A stretch of DNA of 64,000 bases from Girardinichthys multiradiatus (GCF_021462225.1 NC_061798.1:23024820-23088819); one strand, 5' to 3'; positions 1-14,547 are shown, numbered from the stretch's first letter. Program-made: numbers and translations. The notes: a model not told the origin generated them from the letters alone.

Positions 1-439
1 CCTCCTATGTGTAATGATATTTAGTTAAATACTATAATTGCTTCAGATAAATCAATTTTTTTTTCATTCGTGTAAAATCAATAGATGTATTTTTCACAAC
101 TGGGGGTCAGACAGCTCTGGAGGAGACGTTCCTCATTTCGACCACACGGTGGCAACATCGGAACTCTACAAAAGTGGGTTTAACTTTGAGGCACACTGAA
201 GTGTGATAATCAGAAGTAAAATTAATTGTTTCTTTTCAAAAGGTGCAATAGAAATATAAGGATAGGAACAATGCACAGCACATAAACTATATCAGAACTA
301 TGTTTTACGACAAAAAAAAAAGCATCACCAGAAGGTAATTTAAAAAAAAGTGATGAGTAAAAATAAAAAACAAACCTTTAGCTCAGTGTTCCAAGGCACT
401 GTTTTCAGATTGATGTTAATTTTGTATTTCATTTGCAAA

Positions 440-734
440 TTAAGGTCCCTGGAGGAAACCTGGAGAGGCATTAAGTTGCTTGAGGTCCAGTGAGAGGTTT
501 CCACTGTAAGTGATGACTTGGAGAATCTATGGTGTAACTTGATGTGAAAGGTGAAAATGACCAGAGCAAATAATGGAGACGTGCTGAAGTTGCAACATGG
601 GAATCAATCCGCCGAGCCACAGGTTGGTCGCCTCCATGCCACGCTGCACTGATGCAGTAAATCATGGAAAATTTACAGTGCGTCTAATAAATAAACTTTT
701 TAAAAATATTCCAATTTATTGAGTTGCACCTGTA
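440..734 (+). mobile_element. Deleted Tc1-like element remnant
   Basis: The 3' end (708-734) reads ATTCCAATTTATTGAGTTGCACCTGTA, the inverse of the CAGGTGC.CTCAATAAATT terminal repeat seen in the MITE at 16445. Upstream, 446-520 resembles transposase sequence around 'CTGGAGGAAACCTGGAGAGGCA' and 'GTCCAGTGAGAGGTTTCCACTGTAAGTGATG', and 630-660 resembles the C-terminal CATGCCACGC-GCA-TGA-GCAGT region of Tc1 genes. No open frame survives. Upstream of it (1-440) nothing was recognised. Confidence 0.55.
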
Positions 735-929
735 CCTAAACGCGATAAGCATAAAGTAGGATTTCTTCATTTGTATTGAGTGTAAAGTCATAGGGGAGGA
801 GTCCTACAGACGGGAAGGTGAGGGCTCCACACCAACCTACCCCGTCTGAGCGAGAACAAAGTTTCTTTTGTTGACTGGATCATGTGTGGCGTTTAGGAAC
901 CACATAGTTACCTTAGAATAAGGCGACCC

Positions 930-1069
930 TGGGTCTGGATCTCATCTTTTTTCCTGCTTTCTCACATCGCGCTGGCCCCCGCCTCTTCCTCCCCCCAGCG
1001 GAGAAGAAGAAGAGCACAGACAAGTGAACAAGCGAAGGCGAGGAGAACAGAGGAAACTGCGCTGCATAG
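930..1069 (+). promoter_or_regulatory. ctnnd1: Probable ctnnd1 promoter and non-coding first exon
   Basis: A GC- and CpG-rich stretch (about 960-1240) stands out from AT-rich surroundings. At 1070 there is a strong donor (CATAG|GTGAGT). The first coding exon starts with an acceptor seven bases before its ATG, so at least one upstream non-coding exon is needed and this is the best candidate. The transcription start is not visible and no clear TATA box was seen. Inference from composition and one donor site. Confidence 0.5.
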
Positions 1070-4000
1070 GTGAGTGTCTTCTGCGGTCTTCGTCGTGGTT
1101 CCTCTCAGTACCTCTTTCGGGTCGGGGCTTTGTCTCTGCTCGGGGTTTAACTCGGACTCCGCCGACGCGTTTTTTCTTGTCTCACCTAAACTCTTCACCC
1201 AGCCCGGATTGTGTCAAGCGAGAGAACTCGGCTAGGCCCGAAGCCATCAAACACTTCTGGACTTTGACAAACAAAACCCGCTGAAAGTGTCTGCTGAGTC
1301 GGTAATGGTCCTTTTTGCGCTCCGTGCGGCTGATTGGGGGTTGTTGTAGGTGGGAACAGAAGCGGCTTCTGATTTGCTGAACTTGGCTGTTGGGAGCGCA
1401 GGCTAGCGGCGTAGCACAAAGCTAATGGAGCTAGCATCCATGTCTTCCTTTCGTTGATGAATAACTTGCGGGGGAAAAGTTGTGGTGAACTGTGTTGCAC
1501 TGAAAGTGGCAGTTATAACAAAAACTAAACCCAAACACGTTAGGTTGGTTGGTTTTTAATGTATTTGAGAGACCTTTGAGGGTCTGGGAGGAGTTTTAAC
1601 ATGACACATCGGCTATTCGCTGCTGCATTTTAAAAAGGCATCTACCCCTATTATTTCCATGAGATTCCGTGTGTACTTAGGACAGGTGAGAGTACACGGA
1701 AGTCCCCTGGGCCGTCTTACCACGTAAGCTCGTAAAGTAAAGTCAAAGTCCAGTCTGGGCTTATCAGTTTCCCCCATTGTGTGCTCTGAAACGCCCACTC
1801 TCCGTGGACGGTTAACCTGCGCGGAGCTTTCAGGTGACTATCCTCCTGTTGTTTCTGTGATGGCTTTGATTTTTGTTCATACTTCTGTCTCTGTTTAAAG
1901 TCTGGTTTACAGTTTCTTTTTTTTTTTTTTTGATGTGGTGCGGTAGGTGGAGGAGGGAGACGGGTGGGTACGGTGGTGCTGTTGGTGTATGGTTGGTTAG
2001 ACTAGAACCTGTTGTGTGGGTCTGGACCTTGTGGGGCGTGGTAACAACAGGAGTGTTTGTGGCTTCATTATCCAGTCCCTTGTGTGAAGACCTAGTTGTA
2101 CCTTCTCCACTTACACCTTTTCTCTCTGAAAACGGAGAGGAAATCTGGCTGGATATGCAGCTCCTTTCCAGTTTACAGCCACACACTTTAGCGTGTTTTA
2201 CTGGGATTCTATGAGACACGACCAGGAAGTAACATACAGTAGTGAAAGAGAAAGATACACGATTTTAATTTCTCTCTTACAATTAAAAAAAATCTGAGTG
2301 CGGCAGGCGTTTATATTTAGCCGCCCTGAGTCAATAGTTGGTAGAGTTGCCTCTTGCCAGGGTCACAGCTGCAGGTCTACAGATGACTCCATTTACCGGC
2401 TCTGCAGTTTTCAAGTCTCGCCATAGGGCCGGTCTGGACTTTGACTGGGTCGTCTTCACACAGGAATATGTTTTTATTTAAATATAGAACCACTAAAGCT
2501 GTGGGTGTATGCTTAGGGTGTGTTGTCCTGCTGGAAAGTAAGCCTACACTCCAGTTTGAAGTTGTTTGCACGTTTTTAACAATCTGGGATTATTTATTTG
2601 GCTTCATCCACCTTCCAATCAATTCTGACCGGTTTCACTGTTCTTGCTGATGCTGCCACCGCTATTTTCCTGTAGGCACATTCTCCCACCTGAGCGGTGG
2701 GTCTCTGCAGTTGCCCCAGCAATACCATGGCTCTCTTCGCTGCTCTTGTAGTGAATACTCTCGGGCGGCCATGTCTGTGTAGGTTTGAGGTTGTGCCATG
2801 CTCAAACCCATTTTTAGATGGATTGAACTTCTCCACAACTTTATTGCTGATGTGTCATTTTATCTTCATTGTTCTCTGTTCTCTAATGTTCTCTAGCAAA
2901 TATGGAAACTCTTCATAATCCTCTTTCCTCTTCACAATAATGTGCTGCCTTTGGTTGCTTTGTTGTGTAGAATGCCGGTAAAATAGATGAAATTTTAAGC
3001 GGTGCAAACATGTTTGCAAGGTCCTGAATTTTGGTGGATTGAAATAAACGCTTTCAGGATTTGTAGGATTTGTTTGACTGCGTGGACTACAACACACCGA
3101 ACCTGAGACGGTTTTCCTATTCTGGTACAACCCCATAATCGTTCTTGTATTAATTTTGTCCCCCTTTCTACAATCAGCTGATCAGTGAAGCATGGACATG
3201 CCTGACATATTTCTGTATAAACCAGTCATTGTTGCTTTGACCTGTTGGAACATAGAGTAGATTGAAGACAAGTTTGGGCAAGTTTAAAAATGTCCCCTCT
3301 CTTCAAACGAGGGGGGAAAAAAGCAGCGGCCAAAGAAAGGCAAATGGACACGACTTCTCTCTTTTGTTGCTTGGAGTTATTCCTAGTCGTTCTGTCTGTG
3401 GAGACTGAAGTTCTGCTAGCCAGTCGGGTGTTTTAAGCAGGGCTATCATTTGTGAGTCTGTAATGAAGGGCTTGCAGGGCACACATTGGGTGTGTCCCCC
3501 TTCTGACACACACCAAGGCTGGAGTCTTTCCGTATTTTCTCCACCTTCCTGCCTGTTCCTCCTCGTTGATTTATCTCTCTTGATCTACATTTCCAAAAGT
3601 CACACCTTTGGCCTGTTTTTACTTGAACGTTGAGAGCGTGGGCTGCCTATGCATATTAGATGTGTGATACGACACTCGGAGGGGAACGGATAAACGCAGC
3701 GGTGAAGCGAAACCTCTGCTCGGTTCCCTTCCTGGGTGCTCGTGGTTAAGTTCTTGGAAAGACTGACCACCAGCAGCTGTTGCGCGAACGTTCCTATTGA
3801 GAAGTGTAGTAAAAATTGAAAGTAGTAAATCTTGTTGCTGAAGAAGGGTTTAAATCTAACATGTGACTTAAAAAAGATTTTAAAATGACACAATTCTATG
3901 ACTTGTGACCTTCAGAATGTGTTAATGTTTAACTAGCTATAAAATACAGCAGTGGTCTGGTTTAACAATTGAGTTTTATGTGAATCCGTTCAATAAAAAG

Positions 4001-7000
4001 ACAGACGTTTTGGTTGTGTTGATGTGTATCCCTTCACTTCCCACCTCTACTTGATGCAGCCCAGTAAAACCTGTGTTGTTAACCAGCTGCCCCACACAGC
4101 CACACTTGCATAATCTCATTATTGCTCTGTAGACACAGTGGCTTCTGCTCTGGGGTTTAATTATTGATGCTATGCTATAGTGGTAAGCTAACTTGTTTTT
4201 AAGATGGACACAGGATGGTAGTTTCTCTTTTCTTTTTGCTGAGCTGTAAGTTGTCTGGTGCATTAAATCAAAAACCTTATCGGGATAATAGACAATTCTC
4301 TTTAGGCTTATTCAAGGCGACTTTGGGAAGTAGTAAACATCCAGGACGGCGCAAGCTAATAGCTTCCATATAAATATGAGTCATTTACAGATAACTCCAG
4401 TAAAGCTCTGTCCTTCTACAACTTGACACAAGGTCGGCACCATGGAGGACGGCTTGATTGGCTTCAAAATGGTGAAAGGGCGACATGACCAGCACACCTT
4501 CTACCTGGTACTCCTCTGCTCAGTAGGAAAGGATTTGTTTAAAATGGCTAAATAATAAAAATAAAGGGACGTTGAGTCGAGCAGCAACTAGTCAGAACCT
4601 GTATCATCTTTACACTGTAAAAGCTCTACATTACTGCACGATTGATCTTATAAGTTATTAAGACTTCTAGCTGTTATCTTGTCTAGAGTTTTGCTCTACA
4701 ATGAAATGCGTCGTGTTACAACTTATTTTTTTCTAAATCGTCGCCAAACGTATTACTTATTGGTTTTGCCCCGATTCAGACAATGAACACAATGTTATTG
4801 TATTGGTTATAATTTTCTGACATGTGTATAAATGGAAGATTGTATTAAAGTATTTCTCTTTAGTAATGGTGTCAAGATTGAAGACAACTGACAACTGTAG
4901 CTGATACTGAATCTTAATCCATTCTAAAGTTAATAAAATCAGTGTTTGTCACCTCTGTAGCTCGCCAGACGCTTAAAATGGTTAAGATGGCAAGTTATCG
5001 TCTTAGTTGCTGCAGTTTCTGTGATGCTTCATTGTGTAAGATGACATGGACTCGCTCTCAGATTTCCCACCGATTTAGCACCTTTCCTGGTTGACTGCTG
5101 ATTTGTTCGGCAGCATTAGTTCCTTAAGACTGCTGCAAAGGCAGCACAACTTAACTGTGACCAATAAGGACTTCATCCAGGGCAAAACCTCTGAAGTCCA
5201 AATGCCCTTAGTGAAGCCAGCTGTTTTTTACGTCAGATTGCACACTCTACAGATGATGGTGAACCTTTTTACCCAGTTTGTATAGTGGTGTGTTCAGAAG
5301 GGAGGACGTGGCTCCAACTGCTGCAAAAGATGACCTATATTCTCCATCGCAGTGGCGGGTTCGTCATCTAGAACGATAGATTTAGTCAGTTATGAAGTGT
5401 CACATCACTGTACCTCCTTTCAGAGTTAGCTGGGTGGTTTCATTGTATTTGGTCAAATGTTTAGATTTAAAATCTCTAATTAAATTGGTGGTATTGAATG
5501 AACCGCTCTGACTTCCACCTCAAGAAATAGCTGATTAAGTCTGAAGGTGGTGACTAATCCACTTTCATTTTCTGGTTTTTAATTTGGTTTAAACCAGCTG
5601 TACTGGCAACAAAGGTTGGCATGTTCTGTCATGTTCTGTGGCAGCTGGCGAAATGGTGCCGAATCATTAAACGTGTCAATACTTGGATGAAAACAAACTC
5701 TAATCCAAAGATTAAAAAACAGGACAAGATTGGCTGCACAGTGTGATTTTATGCTTTTCCAAATGTTGGACGTTGTGAAGCTGGTTTTGAGCATGAGATT
5801 GAATTTAAATATGGTCTGAAAAACTTCAAGTTGAAGCAGGATTTTAGACTAAAGAAGTCGGTGCTTTGTGTTGTGCTAAATGTTTTGTCACCTGTTCCGC
5901 CCTACAAAAAAAGAGGAATCTGGACTGCCAATTTGCTGCTGTAGCATTAGGCATTGTTTGGTATTTAAATATCACCTGGAGGTGTGTTTACACTCTTGGA
6001 ACCTTAGTTTTGAAATTCTGATGTCATTAACAGACTTGGCCAACGGCCATCAGAGATAGCATCACACGTAGGCCCATCATTGACTGGTTGGGAAGGAGCC
6101 AAAAGTAACTGGCTACACTGCAACTGAGACGCAGAGCATGAAAAAGGAAGAAGAAATAAATGAGCTCAGGTGAAAAGTGGGAAGAACTGCTACACTGAAG
6201 CGGTGAGGGATATAGACTGTACGCTGGGATGTTGATTGTGGTGATGAGAGAAGTTAAATCTCATCTCCACACAAATTCTAGAGTGTGATTAAACACTAAT
6301 AATTGCTTTAAATCTAAGGTTTACCATTTTTTATCGAACAAGAGTTTTTCCATTCACCAATTACTGCAAGTAGCACAACTGTGCTTTTAATGTGCTACTC
6401 AATAGATACTAGTTGATCTTATTTTAAAAACACATTTATTTCTGCGTTCATGGAACCAATAGTGAAATAATAGTTTGAAAAGTATAAAACCAGTATAAAA
6501 TCTGCCATACTGCCAGGTGCTGTAATTTCTGTTTATTTAGCAAGACATAACATGCAGTTTGGCAATCAACTGAAAAACAATTTAAAACATAACAAGCATG
6601 GTTGATGATAAATAATCTGGCTTGAAATGGTATCAGCGTATGATAAAAATATCTGGGGCACCAGCAATAAATATGCAGATATCGCTCCAGCTGAACACAT
6701 TTTCTTGTCTTATTTGTTCAGTTGCATTTAAGGTGCCCTCCCTGTAGCAAGGCTGCTCATCTCCTTTCCCGCTAAGATAAATGAGCTTTTGTTGTCTATA
6801 TGGGACAGCTGGCCTTGCAGAGGCTCCTTAAAAGCCTGAGTGAAACACTTAATGTGAGTTCAGGTAGACATGTTCGAAACCCGCTCTTTCTTGGTGCCGT
6901 GTGTTGCGGCGCACGCGTGAAGGGGCATGGGCCTGGAGTAGAACCCCTCGTGGTTTCGTGTCGGGGCGGTAAAGGTGGGACTAGCTGGATTTGGGCCAAG

Positions 7001-10000
7001 GTCAATGCACAAAACACACAGGGCGTACGCCAAATCTCAGCGCGCCCATTCAGATGAAGCTGAGTCAGCAGTGCAGTTGTCCAAGCCACAGCAGCATTTT
7101 AAACTTTATTTCAGCTGTGGGGTTTAGTCTGTTTTTGCAGACTGGGACAGGATGTGTGTCACGCTGCTACAACCACGTGGTGGCTTATGATAATAAAGGA
7201 ATACACAACAGCCACAGTTATGGGGAACTATATTTTTGGTTGGGAACAGTAGGTTGGTGTGGTGTATTGCTTCTTGGAGATGTTCATGGCTTGGTGTGAT
7301 TGCTGCACTACTCCATTAGGAGATATAGTTGGGCAGCTAATGGCCTGACGATGGTGCAATGGCTGATTTCGCAGGCTTTAAGTGACAGAAGCCATTTACA
7401 GCAAAGTGCGCCTCTCTACAAGAACGTTAAGATATGTTAGAAGCTGTTGAGATTAAGTCCAACCGTCTGTTGCAGAAAGGAACAGAAGGTTCTTTACATC
7501 CTTAATGTGTATTGTGCCAGGAACATTAACCAACTCCAACTATGGTAAAAAAGTTCTCTGAGGTGGTGTCAGTATATTCACCATGAACGGGTCTGCATCA
7601 GATCCTCACAATTGGTTTGCATAGAGTGAGAATACCGCAGGATCACTGGATTAACACACGACACTAAAATAAGAATATGTGATGCGAACTAATGACTTGT
7701 GTTTAGCAACAATTGTTCCTGTTGGTGTAGAAATGATACTGATTAGTTGCTAATTTGATGGATATACTTATAGAAAGAGAATAAAAACTTTTATTTGCTT
7801 TTTTTTAAAGTTTGGCACAGATTATTATACCTGTTTGTTGTTCTGCTCCTAATAGAGCAGCACAAGCATGACAGCTTAATATTAGTTGGTAATAAGTCAG
7901 GCTTCTCAGGTAGACCCAGCAGTCGGCTACCGTACAGTTCTAGCTTGCCAACTGGAGTTGAGAGACGGCTGTCCCTTTTTTTTTAAATAGTGTTGCTCGT
8001 CTCTCCTTTAGTTTCCACACCACGACTGTTGGGGCTTTTTGTGGCAGCGCAAATTTCTAAAAGGCTAGATTTGTTAACGTGTGGGACCCCTCTTTAAGCC
8101 AGCTGACCAGCAGTATGCAGCAACAAGTGAGGTTAGTTTGTGGTTGGTCTAAAACTGGGTAAAAGAGATTTTATACGAAAGAACAAAATACCTTTTTTAA
8201 TTAAAGACCGTTTTAGGAGCTGGGATTGTGTGTTAATTTATGTCATCCAGTTTATATTAATACCGGTTATAGGTGCTGGACCAGAATGACAAAAAGATTG
8301 CTTTTAAAGAAGAAAAGATGTAGCCAGGAAACGTTCTGCAGGTGATCTCTAAATGTTTCATGTAGAAAACCACCCCATGCTTAGCATTCCCGTTGCCAAG
8401 TTGCTTTTCTTGATCTCAGAGGCAACACCTGACAGCTGCTGCAGTCAACCTTTTCAACACAGACATGCTTTTGTCTTATTTTGGAGTTACTGTTTAAGCC
8501 AACTGGCCATCTTGTTCCACCAAAGAAACAGCACCTGGTTCTGCCTGCATCCAATGTCCAGGTTTCAAGGAGAACCGCGCAGAGACAAACACCGATGAGA
8601 GAAGCGTAATGCAGGAATGACAGCTCCCAACAGCTGAGGCAGGATATGACACGCTAAATCTTACTCTTGAATGTATGACAATGGTGCTACAGGAGCGTTT
8701 TCTGTCTGCTCCGAAGCGCCTCTGACCACAAGTATCTTTTTTTTTTTTTATGCTTTCTCCACACAGATGGAAAAAGCTCTCCGCTTTAACGTCACCGCTC
8801 TGTTGGGGTATATAAGAATAAAAGGAAAGTTATTAATGAATATACACACTTGCCACTTTATTCAGTCTCCCTGACCCACATACACACATCACTTGCTTTT
8901 ATACAGATGTGAACGCACTCTCAAACTGGCACACATCCACATTCACTCGATACTGGAGTCTTTGTTCATTCAGACTGTCACGTATATGCGGCCGGAGAGC
9001 AGATTTGAGATCCGCGAGTCAATGAACTTTGAAGTAGAAAATGATTTTTGCCCTGGTCTGGAGATGAGCCATGATAATGTCATCCGTTTATTAGTCTCTG
9101 CTGAAGTAATCCCATTTCAGATTCCTCCATCCTCCCACGCCAGTCTCCCCGCGGAGGGTAAAAGTCTAAGACTGTGTGATGGTCTTACTTAGGGCTGGAC
9201 TGGCCTCTGTAATTTAGATTTATACCATCTGTGGCATGTGTTTAGGTTGCGTTTCTTTTTTAAAGTCCACAATTAACAGAAAAAGAACCCCTACCTTTTT
9301 TTTTCTTTTTTGCTTCTTTCCTAAGCAACCATGTCTTCGTTTCTTTCCAAGCATTTCCTTTGTGGCTACATGGTAAATTGAGTGCATGTGACATGATTGA
9401 TTGTCTCAATTATTCACAGTAATATAGCTCAGTGGGCTGTTTTTAAAATGCCGTATCAGGTCGTATTTAATTTTATGGTATAGTATTTCAAGAAGTCCAT
9501 TTGTATTTTGTGTGAACACAGCAGGCTTCTAGAACAGAGTCAAAGAAGCAGCGAAGCACCACGAACGTTTAGATGATGCCTGTACAGAGTCTATAGAAAT
9601 CAGCTTGATAGTGTGTTGTTAAGGATCCTCAATGGCTAATTGTTAACCACAGTTATGGTTGCGTAAGGTTGGATTTTTGCAAGTACAGCAATGGCTGTTG
9701 GGAAGGCAGTATTTGTTTTTTGTCACTACAGACATAAAAGACAATGTATCTTTGTATTCATCTCTGGAAAAGGTTCAAACAAAGCTTTACTTATGTTGGT
9801 TTGCTTTCAGAGCCTCAGACAATAGTCTTTGCCTGCTGATCCTAACAATTGCCTTTAACATTGTGTGGTTTTGGGTGATATTTTACAGATTTTAGTGTTA
9901 AACTAGAGATGCACCAAGAAATCAACCAATTGGGATCAACGCTTTCTTTTTGGTTGTTTTTTTTTTATGCTTGATCAATACATGGCTGGTTGGAAACTCA

Positions 10001-10861
10001 AAATTCTGATCTTTTTCTAATCAGTGAAGGGACCATACCTAAGCTACCAGGTCACAGTAACAACAGTACTCTGTTTCTGATTAAGGAAGACTTAAAATGA
10101 GCTTTTGGGGAAAAGATTGGTTTATTTCCATTTACAGCCTTTACTGTAAGATTCCAGTAACTTTGCACCACTAACCTTAAGGTCATGAGTTCCCTCATGG
10201 AAAGAGGTTTCCTTTGGAGACATTTTTAATTAATCATTTCAAAACTTTATTATTTGTTGTTGATTTAATCACACATAAAAGAACGACCTGATTTCTTGTT
10301 GCTGTGATACGCATTGTCCCAGTTTATAAAGTTTAATAACTCACATCCCCTCTCTCTGCTCTCACACCTTTCTCCTTTTCACCTTCTCGCTATTTTTGGT
10401 CAAAAAGTGCTAACAAGCTCCACATGCTGCAGCTGAAAAATGCCGCTCTTTCTTCTTGTCATGATTCTCACTGTCTAATTTCAACACAGCTTAGCAGCAG
10501 GTGTAGAAAGACTGAAATGTGACAATAACTTGCTCACATTACTCCTTTGCTGATCCTGGACCAGCCTTGAATTGTTTTAGGTAGATTCTGAAGGAGAGCT
10601 CTGCTTTTTTTTAATCTGTTTTCACTTTCGTCAGACTTTCTCTGCTTTATTTTCCAGCTGCTTTCTAATTGCTAAGTATAAACTTCATTATCGATTCCTC
10701 ACTGTTTAGATTCCCTGTTGCGCATTGCGTCAGAGACCTACTTTTTATCTGTGTCTGTACTCGGGTGATTTTCTGCCTGTTCTGATACATCCTGGTGTTG
10801 GATTAATCTGTCCCTTTGCTTTGTGGTGACGGTCCTGTCCTGTCCTGTGCTCTGCTCTCAG
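1070..10861 (+). other. ctnnd1: Probable ctnnd1 intron 1 (about 9.8 kb)
   Basis: If the first exon ends at 1069, this is a single intron. It holds a Tc1-like remnant at about 2390-2900 and otherwise unassigned AT-rich sequence. The region 8890-9190 has a fairly long open frame on + but no recognisable protein. Around 9900-10080 a 'TAGAGATGCACC'-like start recalls hAT element ends, too weak to call. No RNA gene was recognised. Confidence 0.45.
2390..2900 (-). mobile_element. Decayed Tc1-like repeat
   Basis: The segment closely follows the same consensus as 58230-58860: the 'GGTCTGGACTTTGACTGGGTC' block, 'ATGCTGCCACC', 'TCTCCCACCTGAGC-GTGG-TCTCTGCAG' and 'GTTCTCTGTTCTCTAATGTTCTCTA' recur in the same order. 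The complement carries the degenerate HGGGSIMLWG-type block of Tc1 transposases. No intact frame. Confidence 0.55.
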
Positions 10862-10868
10862 TGTGTGA

Positions 10869-11009
10869 ATGGAGCAGTGTGCGAGTACGGCCTCCCTGCT
10901 GGCCTCCGTACGGGAGCAGGAGAGGCAGTTTGAGATGCTGAGCCGGGCTCTGGAGGAGGAGCGGAGGTCCTGTGCCGGCACCTTGCCCCGCCCCCTCCCC
11001 AACATGCAG
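10869..11009 (+). CDS. ctnnd1: ctnnd1 coding exon 1
   Basis: Residues 1-47, start codon and coiled coil. [19 protein letters not shown] and RALEEERR match the N-terminus of p120-family proteins almost word for word. The acceptor is CTCAG at 10857-10861 and the donor CAG|GTAATG at 11010. It ends in phase 0. Confidence 0.93.
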
Positions 11010-14000
11010 GTAATGCCCCTTGTCCCTACTACCGCCGCTACCCTCATTAACATTTTCCATCTAAATGCTCCTTGAATTCTTCCCCTTTGATTTGAACCGG
11101 TTCATCCAAAGTCATCTTCATGATCACCCCCATCTGTGTTGACTGGCTGGATGGCAGCAGACCATACTGGGGCGAAAACATGCCCTCTTTTGAACAGATT
11201 TACTTTAAGCATTGAGATTAAAGTAAAGCAAATACTTTTAATGAAGTCTTTTAAAGGAGGTAATGTCTGCCCTCTTTTGTCGCTGCTCTTGATTCAGCTT
11301 GTCACACCCATCCCATATTTTCTCAGAAACTCTCTGTATTTCACTCAGAACAAGCATCTTATGATTGTAACCCTCCAGCTGTCAGGCTTAGGAAACACTG
11401 TGCAGGCCCGTTGTTTTTGTCTTGACTTGTCCATGAATGTTTGCATGCAGAACCTCAGCTTGGTTACAGCTTACGTTTGGTGTGTTGTTATGACTTCTTC
11501 TGGTACGGGTTTGCTCTTGTTTTTTTTGTTTAACTTGCTGGATTATGTTTAGAATAAGGAGGGTATCCCTTGGCAAGGCAAGGATAAACAGAAGATCCCA
11601 GCACTTGATTTTTTAAAACTATGTCACTGTTTTCTTTGTCACACACTATGTGAGTCGGTTACTTCGCTCAGAACCTGGTCCAACTACCCGCATTGCTGCC
11701 ACAAAGGCGCTCGATAATTCTTTCACTTTCTGATTGAGGCCATTAGTGAACTGGAAGAGTTTAGCACACTTTCTCAACCTCTGAGAACTCTTGCATTGCG
11801 TTCACCAGTCACTCATTCACCTTAACTAGCTGCTCTTACATGAAGACGCACCTGTATCAGAAAACATCTCCGTTTCAGCTAAATCTGAGCCATATGGCGC
11901 TGTTGTAAATGCAGATTGTTAAACCGTGAGCAGTGTTTCCCCTACGAATGGAACATTAACAGAATATATCATTTTTCTGTGTTTAGTTTTACAGCAATAA
12001 AACAGTTGATTGCTTTAATCAATTTAACATAGCAATCAATAGAAACATAGCACAGTTTAAAAAAACATATCAACAAATATTGAAACGTCTATCAGTTATC
12101 TGCAAAGTGAGCAGCTTTTGTTACTGCAGTGCATCTTCCCAGGCTTCTGAAGGAACATTTCTAGAGCGTCTGTGTATGGAAACTGGGAGACATCTGGTCC
12201 GTTTATTGAAAGTCGCCTGCTGGCGATAAGATGGTCTCCCTCTAGGCTGTTGCTGATGTTTGTCTTCATTTGCAAATACATTAAGGTTAGGCTTTGAAAG
12301 CGATAGCTAATGGCTCCAAGTAATGGTAGCTTAAGATGGCATATACCATTGTGAGTATTAATTACCATTTTCACAGTGGAAAAGTCCCTCACACAGTTGA
12401 CACTGCTAATTGGTTTATATACAGGTCCTTCTCAAAATATTAGCATATTGTGATAAAGTTCATTATTTTCCATAATGTCATGATGAAAATTTAACATTCA
12501 TATATTTTAGATTCATTGCACACTAACTGAAATATTTCAGGTCTTTTATTGTCTTAATACGGATGATTTTGGCATACAGCTCATGAAAACCCAAAATTCC
12601 TATCTCACAAAATTAGCATATTTCATCTGACCAATAAAAGAAAAGTGTTTTTAATACAAAAAACGTCAACCTTCAAATAATCATGTACAGTTATGCACTC
12701 AATACTTGGTCAGGAATCCTTTTGCAGAAATGACTGCTTCAATGCGGCGTGGCATGGAGGCAATCAGCCTGTGGCACTGCTGAGGTCTTATGGAGGCCCA
12801 GGATGCTTCGATAGCGGCCTTTAGCTCATCCAGAGTGTTGGGTCTTGAGTCTCTCAACGTTCTCTTCACAATATCCCACAGATTATTTATGGGGTTCAGG
12901 TCAGGAGAGTTGGCAGGCCAATTGAGCACAGTGATACCATGGTCAGTAAACCATTTACCAGTGGTTTTGGCACTGTGAGCAGGTGCCAGGTCGTGCTGAA
13001 AAATGAAATCTTCATCTCCATAAAGCTTTTCAGCAGATGGAAGCATGAAGTGCTCCAGAATCTCCTGATAGCTAGCTGCATTGACCCTGCCCTTGATAAA
13101 ACACAGTGGACCAACACCAGCAGCTGACACGGCACCCCAGACCATCACTGACTGTGGGTACTTGACACTGGACTTCTGGCATTTTGGCATTTCCTTCTCC
13201 CCAGTCTTCCTCCAGACTCTGGCACCTTGATTTCTGAATGACATGCAGAATTTGCTTTCATCCGAGAAAAGTAGTTTGGACCACTGAGCAACAGTCCAGT
13301 GCTGCTTCTCTGTAGCCCAGGTCAGGCGCTTCTGCCGCTGTTTCTGGTTCAAAAGTGGCTTGACCTGGGGAATGCGGCACCTTTAGCCCATTTCCTGCAC
13401 ACGCCTGTGCACGGTGGCTCTGGATGTTTCTACTCCAGACTCAGTCCACTGCTTCCGCAGGTCCCCCAAGGTCTGGAATCGGCCCTTCTCCACAATCTTC
13501 CTCAGGGTCCGGTCACCTCTTCTCGTTGTGCAGCGTTTTCTGCCACACTTTTTCCTTCCCACAGACTTCCCACTGAGGTGCCTTGATACAGCACTCTGGG
13601 AACAGCCTATTTGTTCAGAAATTTCTTTCTGTGTCTTACTCTCTTGCTTGAGGGTGTCAATAGTGGCCTTCTGGACAGCAGTCAGGTCGGCAGTCTTACC
13701 CATGATTGGGGTTTTGAGTGATAAACCAGGTTGGGAGTTTTAAAGGCCTCAGGAATCTTTTGCAGGTGTTTAGAGTTAACTCGTTGATTCAGATGATTAG
13801 GTTCATAGCTCGTTTAGAGACCCTTTTAATTATATGCTAATTTTGTGAGATAAGAATTTTGGGTTTTCATGAGCTGTTTGCCAAAATCATCCGTATTAAG
13901 ACAATAAAAGACCTGAAATATTTCAGTTAGTGTGCAATGAATCTAAAATATATGAATGTTAAATTTTCATCATTACATTATGGAAAATAATGAACTTTAT

Positions 14001-14547
14001 CACAATATGCTAATATTTTGAGAAGGACCAGTATGTATTTACGTCCTTGTTTGCCAAGATCAGTTTTGTACATCCAGGGAGAGTATTTCCCCTCTGACTG
14101 CCAAGTCGGGTCAAACCTGTCACCCGGTGATGTTGCTTTTTGCTACCTGTAAGGGGTGGGGCCAGAGCACTGTTTAGTTGGTTGAATGGGGAGTAGCAGA
14201 GTTATGGCTGCTACTTGCAGGAGAGTGAGTGCTGTAATCCTCTCAAACCCTGACAGCGTTTGAAAAATGCTGATAATTTAGCTTGTTTTGCAGGTGCTTT
14301 CTGGCGCGCTCTGTGTCTACTGGTTGGGAGTGTGTTCACTGGTGTGCGTGCACGACTCGCGCCAGAGTCCCACCCGACGTAAGACACACAGAGAGCACAA
14401 CGTTGTAGTGGCAGAAATGATAGTGTTGTCAAAATAACAGGAGCATTTTGTTTGTTTCCTAAAAGGAGAATGTATAGACCTGAGTTGAATAGGAAAGGGA
14501 GTGTGTGCAGGTCAGGAAGATCTCCTGTGCTGCTCCTGTCACTGCTC

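Noticed and set aside
8893..9192. A 99-codon + frame near 9 kb
   Set aside because: No recognisable protein, no splice support and an intronic position; it could be a conserved non-coding element but nothing in the sequence alone shows it.
11136..11552. A 138-codon open frame on the + strand
   Set aside because: It lies in a ctnnd1 intron, has hydrophobic low-information sequence and no known family or splice fit. Chance opening in AT-rich DNA is enough.
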